In this document: positions 58,571 through 64,000 of the stretch, one piece after another
Layout: every line of letters begins with the position of its first letter
Numbering within the stretch: position 1 is the stretch's first letter
Assembly (NCBI GenBank): GCA_003956705.1
Contig: QZCP01000015.1
Location: forward strand, 1 to 64,000
DNA: 64,000 nucleotides
Direction of reading: 5' to 3'
Origin: Brevipalpus yothersi
Taxonomy: Eukaryota; Arthropoda; Arachnida; Trombidiformes; Tenuipalpidae
Notes under the pieces: generated by a model
What the model saw: only the letters and a program-made list of their open reading frames with translations
Told to the model about the DNA's origin: nothing
Database searches by the model: none
Program-made: the position numbers and the translations under genes

Positions 58571-59213
58571 TTCTCACCTTGAAGGAAGCACTCCTTGGAG
58601 TAGGAAGTGATTCAAAAATTCTTCTCAAAGGTGCCCATATTCAATATGTAATATCCACATTCTGGCAGAGAGGAATGATAGCTCAACAAGCTCATTGATA
58701 CATACATTGATACATGTACATGTGTATACTTCAATTGCTCTGATAATGATGATTTTGTTTTATCTTTATCAACTGCTTTCCTCTGATTGACCTTCGAATT
58801 CATACATTTTTCGCGAGATTACCTTTCTGTCCATCATTAAGATGACATTAATATTAATAATTCATAGAAGTGTAGTTGAATCTTCCACCATTAAAGTATC
58901 GAAATTTTCTCTCACAGATTGCAATATACAAAAAATGGGGATAGATCGTCTAACCACCTTAGATGTCTTCAATGATGGAAAATTCTGATATCCGTCTCTA
59001 TCAGAACTCATGAAAGGCTTTTCGAGAAATAATTCTCATTCCATTAGCGAAAGTGTATCTCTGAATTCGTAGGATTTTCTCTTTGCAATCTGCATCTGTG
59101 TCAACCATTCAAATCAATTTTGCAGCTCTTCTATTCACAACAATCACAAGGTAGGATTATATACAGATGTGTTTACATGTTACAATTAATGTAGCAATCT
59201 GATTTTAATCACA
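58571..59213. other. Spacer between TBC copy 6 and the EF-hand chimera
   Basis: 3' flank of copy 6 and the shared promoter-like element at its end. No gene seen. Confidence 0.6.
59153..59176 (+). promoter_or_regulatory. Shared array promoter element (EF-hand chimera)
   Basis: AGGATTATATACAGATGTGT followed by TTAC, identical over more than 20 bases to the element before TBC copy 4, at a similar distance from the ATG. Confidence 0.6.
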
Positions 59214-59840
59214 ATGTCAGATCCATTTTCATCTACTCCTTCTGAGATACCCAAAAATGAAGAGGACACTAGCAATACCCCAAATGATCAAGAATTACAG
59301 CGTGATATCGATATATGTCGTAGTAATAAGAGTGTTAATTTTTCGGTTAAGAGGCCACCAGAATCAGATGCTGATGATGCCCGGTTGTTGATGAATTTTA
59401 TTAATATTGTGATGAATCCTGGTGGATTGGATTCTTTGATGAAAGAGATGGGCTCAGATGAAAAATTTACATCATTAATGTTTGGAAAAAGTATCAAACC
59501 TGATAATAAAACTATTGATACTTCGGGTAGAGAGGGATGTTTTACGAGAAAAATTTTCGATATATTGGACAAAAATCGTGATGGTTATGTGACCAAAAGT
59601 GAATTGGAATTAAGTATGGCCGCATGTAGTTCACCCAATTTATCCAAGGAAGCTGTTGATGATATATACGCTAAAATAGATCCTAAAAAAATGGGTAAAA
59701 TTTGTTACGAAGGTAAGCTTGTAATGAGAGAGAAAAAGGAAATGGAATCATGCCTATTTGTACATTGATTTACTGATCATAAGCAATTCATTTTCTTAGA
59801 TTTCGATAAATCAGTTCGAGAACTTCAAAAGAGTCCATGA
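59214..59840 (+). CDS. EF-hand protein with a TBC-array N-terminus (chimera)
   Basis: Exons 59214-59712 and 59800-59840 give 179 residues. The start MSDPFSSTPSEIPKNEEDTS and its DNA align with exon 1 of TBC copies 4 and 6 (MSDPYASLTPYEL, RDEEDSS, NDQ), then the sequence diverges: after about 35 residues there is no TBC similarity. Residues about 115-175 contain a canonical EF-hand loop, DKNRDGYVTKSE, after a FDIL helix, and a second, degenerate hand (KIDPKKMGKICYEDFDKSV), completed only by the second exon. The intron is phase 1, like that of the TBC genes. Without splicing the frame ends at 59768 with a non-homologous tail. A calcium-binding role is inferred from the first loop. No TBC domain, fingers or anchor in this form. 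Confidence 0.82.
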
Positions 59841-61090
59841 GAAAAACTTTTGGTCTCAGTTTCCGGGGATTTTGTTGAACGAATAGATGATGAAAAACAA
59901 CACAAGGATCGAAGTCATCCACTTGAGACGTTTTCTTTCTTTATCATTCATACTTCCATTCAATTGATACTCTATTTTTATCTGATTATCAGAAGCCATT
60001 CAGCTTAATCTTCTAACATAAATTCGTTAGAATGCATATATTTGTACATGTAAAAAATATTATATCATATAAAATTGAATAGCTTGAGCATTGAGAGCAA
60101 ATTCAATAGAGTGATGAGTTTTATTGATTGGAGACACTCCAAATGATAAATTGGGTGAGAAATATATATCGATTGAGTCAGTGAAGTAACTATTACATCT
60201 GATCATATTTTAGGTTTCATCAAGAATTTAGATAAAAAAATTTCGAGAAAATTGAAAATGTTTCCACAAATTGAAATCTTAGATAGAGATTTTTTGGGCT
60301 AATTTTCGCTGAAAAACGATCTAAATTGCTAGCACGCTAATGATTTGTTGCATGAATATATGTAGTCAAATATGTAATGAATTTGATGGATTAAATTTTG
60401 AACCAACATCATGTTCATCAGAGTTTTTTGTACTGCTCGCTGTGTTGACTCCAATTGTGGTCATGATGATTGCCTGTATTTATCAAAAATATATGAAATA
60501 TTCATGATATCATACTCAAGAAGTTCATGTCTTTCACTCATGCATCTGCATCTAATCCTTACTTAAGTTAACTACTAATGGAAACTCAGGAAAGTAGAGC
60601 GATACTTTGAGAGCGGGAACTTCACGAAAAAATGTGTTCGATGGGTCTGTCCCTATCCAAGTGTAAAAAAGATTCAAAAGATTTATTGAGAAAAATATTG
60701 AGATCTAAACTTTCCACATTTTTTTCGCATGTTTCCACCACATTGTCATTTCCTCACATATTTCTGTGAATTTCTCATCATCTGATTTTCTTGGAGATAA
60801 TCAGCCGATTGAGCCTAAATCAAGCAGTCATCATTGATGAGAAGTTGAAGAATGCCTAAATAATCTAGTAAACATGATGTTCATATTATTAACTTCTTGA
60901 TTCATTTACTGGAATGTATTTTTGAAATGTTATTTTAAACGTTGAAAACTGACCTCGGAGTATATCATGCACATTATCCTCCTCTACATTAAGTGGGAGT
61001 AACAGATAGGTAAGATTTGAGGTATGAAGACTAGTATATATTTATATTATCTCAAAGATTCCAATAGTACTCAAGGCCCATCAGTTGATT
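59841..61090. other. 3' flank of the array, with an orphan membrane tail
   Basis: Contains the TBC-type tail at 60422-60507. Otherwise AT-rich with no recognised gene before the convergent galactosyltransferase. Confidence 0.55.
60422..60507 (+). pseudogene. Orphan TBC-type tail-anchor exon (relic or alternative last exon)
   Basis: After the acceptor-like GTTCATCAG, the frame reads (E)FFVLLAVLTPIVVMMIACIY QKYMKYS then TGA, similar in hydrophobic pattern and ending (CIYQKY) to the copy 1 anchor (YIYQNY). It is in the correct phase to be joined to the EF-hand donor at 59712, so it may be either a remnant of the lost TBC body or an alternative last exon giving a membrane-anchored EF-hand protein. 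Confidence 0.6.
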
Positions 61091-62334
61091 TCAAATCCTT
61101 TCATGGTATGCTTTCGTCTTTATCCACAGACTGTATACTGTTGAAGAATTTTCCACCACTTCTGGATGTCCAAGAAGAGGAGGAAGCGAAAGAGAGTCAG
61201 ATACAAGCCATTGACGAATATTATCGGCGTTTAAAGCTAATTTGGGTTCCAAATCGACGTGTTGAACTTTTAATCTCTCGGCCAAAATACCAGTAACGAA
61301 CACATCATCAATCCAGAAATAAGTAGCATTTTTTGACTCAATATAAAGATTATTTACTACATCTGGTGACATGATTACGCCCCAGCCGTAACAATAAGGA
61401 GGAAAATATGTATCAGGATAGTCCTTGAAAATGGCAAAGAGAAAAAGATGTAAAATTAGTTAAATTAGACAAATTTTATACCCAATTCATAATGACAAAT
61501 GTGGAATTTTTTTCTCCACACAAAAATCATGAAAAGAATCATAATAAAAGAAAAATTCACCTCATAAGAAATAAACCATTTGCTGGCTGGATTTCGCTTG
61601 ACCACCGGTCTTCCAATCAGATAACAACAAATTAAATTTTTTGGAGGCTGTAAATTGATCATATAACCACGAAGATATGGTACCATTTGGAAAACGTCAA
61701 CAAAAATATCATCATCCGTTTTGAGGATAAATTTTGCTGTTTGACAGTGATAAGAGACCCACTTGAGTCCCATAACATGCTTATAGGTCATATTACGATA
61801 TGAATCGATAAAATTGCCTTGAATTATATCGTGATGAGCATTATTTTCCACAATCAATTTGGACTGAGTTTGTGGATCATTGGTTAGACCAACAAGAAAT
61901 ACTTTGCGAATTTGATAATGAGATACATTGGTCAAACTGCCCCATGTTTCACGGATAACTTGACGCTTATGAAAATTGTTCACCGAGCTATGAATAAAAA
62001 TTAACAGGAATACATTTTTTTCATAATTATTTTGATCATTCGAATTTCCATCACCACCACCACCAACACCACCAGCATCGTTAAGATTAGATTTATGGCA
62101 TGGAAAATTGTTCAACATAAATTGAAAATCATCCAAATCAATTAATTGGCGCAAATCGTCCATATTATGTGAGGATACATTGTATTGGAATGCTTCTCTG
62201 GTGGAATGTTGAGGTTCATATACGGTAAATTTGTTGATCGGTGTATCATCATCATTTGAATTGAGAATGGAAATAAAATAGAAAGTGACCACAAAAATGT
62301 TGAACAAAAGAAACTTGAATCCATACGATGTCAT
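61091..62334 (-). CDS. Beta-1,3-galactosyltransferase/N-acetylglucosaminyltransferase family (GT31)
   Basis: Two exons (61561-62334, 61091-61423) encode 368 residues, typical for GT31 enzymes, type II Golgi membrane proteins that extend glycans with Gal or GlcNAc in beta-1,3 linkage. A short cytosolic start MTSYG is followed by a membrane anchor (FKFLLFNIFVVTFYFISIL). Family motifs in order: FLLIFIHSSVNNFHKRQVIRETWG (cited in part), VFLVGLTND, DIIQGNFIDSYRNMTYKHVMGLKWV, the metal-binding KTDDDIFVD, IGRPVVKRNPASKW, then exon 2 DYPDTYFPPYCYGWGVIMS and IDDVFVTGILAE. A Gly-rich insert (GGVGGGGDGN) lies in the stem. The frame is open up to 62502, so upstream Met starts are possible but would bury the anchor inside the protein. 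Confidence 0.93.
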
Positions 62335-64000
62335 GTCAAATTTGCATTCACTTGGACACAAATTCATGGAAACTGAGAGCATTGAATGGATAATTTCATG
62401 GTAACACTTGAAAAAATATTGATCAATTATCCCAGAAAAGAAAGAATACACATCAACACATATACATACACACCGATAGTTTGATCGAATATTTTTTCTC
62501 ATCGACAGTCATGATTGGTGTGATATGTTTTGGTTACACACCTACAAAACACATTGAACAGTGAGTCATGATAATAATAATAATAATAATAATAATACTA
62601 TTGCTTATCGCTTTCAGGCGATCATGATGTGGGAAGAAGATAAAAATCAAATTCACATCCTTGGTTTTCCAGTTGACAATAGCGAAAAGCCGATGAAATG
62701 AGCAGCAAAAAAGTGAGAGAAAAATTTCAACTTATGTGTTGAAAGAGTATGAGCATCATGAGAAGAAACACACACACATAAAACAAAAGGCTAAACAAAT
62801 GAGAATAAATTTTTCTTTTCTCTTCAATTCTTCCCAAAAAGCTATCAATCAAACATCATTTTTCGATTCCATTAAATATATACACCAAACAAGTATATCT
62901 CATGAGTGTGTGTTGATCATCATTGCCATCATCATCATATTTTTTCTTTCACACACATAACCAGTGGCAAACAATTTTTTTTTCTTAGCTTTTCGATCGA
63001 AAAGCCTTACAATCAATAATCGAGATCACATGGTGAATCATTGGTGTAATTAACGATGATAATATAAATATTAACAAATGAAATTTTGAGCAAAATGATT
63101 CAATTTTTGATGTGCAAGTATTTCACACATCTACCGGCTCAACACAATTACACAGTTACACACACATCAAAATACAAAGGAAGAGAGATCAATTCAATGG
63201 CTACATAAGAAAAATGTTAATTGTTTTGTTTGGCAAAGCAATAGATTTGTTATTGCAAAAGGTTTGAGGTAGTTGGGTAAAGCTATTTGCACTGTAATTG
63301 GAATTAACACTTCCTGGACACTCTCTTAATAAGGTACTGATTTACAATTATTGAGTCACATGTTTGGCCATTTCAAACTTGCCAAATGTGTGTGTCTGTG
63401 TTTGTACACAAATGATACACACAAAAATCAGAATGAAATGATATTGCTTCATGTGCAATGTGAAGTGGCTCATAGAGTGTGGCTCCACAGTTTCCAGTCA
63501 TAAACGTAAACGGAAATGCAAATGTTCACCAATGAAGGAAGATGTTTTATACATCCTTGAAAATTTTCATACACCTCATGATTATTATTTTGTCTCCTGG
63601 AGAAATTGAATTGGGCGATGAATTTACATGAAAAATGCGAAATTGATCGGGAATATGTGGTGGGAATCAATCAATAGAATAGAATCGGGGAGGTTATGAA
63701 GGGGTTTGGCGGAAGTGAGATTATTAGCAGGGATGTAAAAGTGTTGATTATGGGCTTTTAGAGTTCATTTTCGAATTCGGGAATGTTCACATTTAATTGG
63801 TTCAATTTATTTTAATTTCATCGCGAGTCGGATTGATTTCGATTGGTGATGTGGCTTGCAATTAGAATTGTACCATAGAATTTTAGTAGCATTTTTGCGC
63901 CAACTTGTGGTGATTATCCTTGATCTCGGTTCCAGACTGAAGGCTTTTAGTGTATAATGAATAATTTGAAGACTTTAAAATATTTCAAGTTCACAACCTG
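62335..64000. other. Intergenic, no gene recognised
   Basis: 5' flank of the galactosyltransferase, an (ATA)n microsatellite at 62570-62597, CA/TG-rich patches near 62768 and 63160 and 63390-63425. Short frames are not supported. Confidence 0.6.
62570..62597. repeat. (ATA)n trinucleotide microsatellite
   Basis: About nine units of ATA/AAT in the 5' flank of the galactosyltransferase gene. Confidence 0.93.

Overview
This is a eukaryotic nuclear window: spliced protein genes with short GT-AG introns, closely packed on both strands, AT-rich, with many (GA)n/(TC)n microsatellites and one U2 snRNA gene. The gene set (EGLN, SCHIP1, ARMH3, UVRAG, TMX2, Cys-type SELENOF, FMOs) is that of an animal. 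The compactness, AT bias and protein divergence suggest a small-genome arthropod, most likely an acariform mite. The species is inference; nothing here fixes it.

Layout. 0-8.2 kb: the C-terminal catalytic half of a DPP4-family serine peptidase (+) and a small secreted Cys-rich protein (+). 8.8-13.7 kb: two tandem five-exon flavin monooxygenases (-) with Asn-Gly repeat tails. 14.8-19.6 kb: a minus-strand cluster of TOE1 (snRNA 3'-end deadenylase), COA5/PET191 and ARMH3; TOE1 and COA5 share a duplicated upstream palindromic element. 20-25.3 kb: a GST-kappa (+), an orphan zinc-finger-like ORF (+), a selenoprotein F homologue in which Cys replaces Sec (-), and a short ATP-Mg/Pi-type mitochondrial carrier without EF-hands (+). 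25.9-32.4 kb: an atypical bHLH factor (-), a Maf nucleotide pyrophosphatase (-) and TMX2 (+). 33.8-45.8 kb: SCHIP1 (-), a DUSP8/16-like MAP-kinase phosphatase (+), a short UVRAG (-), U2 snRNA (+), RPB11 (-) and an EGLN prolyl hydroxylase (+). 61-62.3 kb: a beta-1,3-galactosyltransferase (-).

The most unusual part is 47.1-60.5 kb: six complete tandem copies of a TBC1D20-type Rab GAP (+), all two-exon genes with the same splice position. Copies 1, 2 and 6 keep both catalytic fingers, copy 3 lost the Gln finger, copy 4 the Arg finger and copy 5 both. Copy 4 has an in-frame stop just before a still readable membrane tail. Copies 2 and 3 share an almost identical 3' end (gene conversion or unequal exchange). 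Copies 3 and 5 lost the ancestral start codon and gained N-terminal extensions. A decayed first exon lies between copies 5 and 6. The array ends in a chimera: the promoter and N-terminus of a TBC copy joined to an EF-hand protein, followed by an orphan TBC-type membrane tail preceded by an acceptor in the correct phase. This looks like an actively remodelling locus producing catalytic GAPs, pseudo-GAPs and a new calcium-binding protein.

All exon boundaries were inferred by eye from GT/AG sites, reading-frame continuity and family similarity. No searches or transcript data were available.
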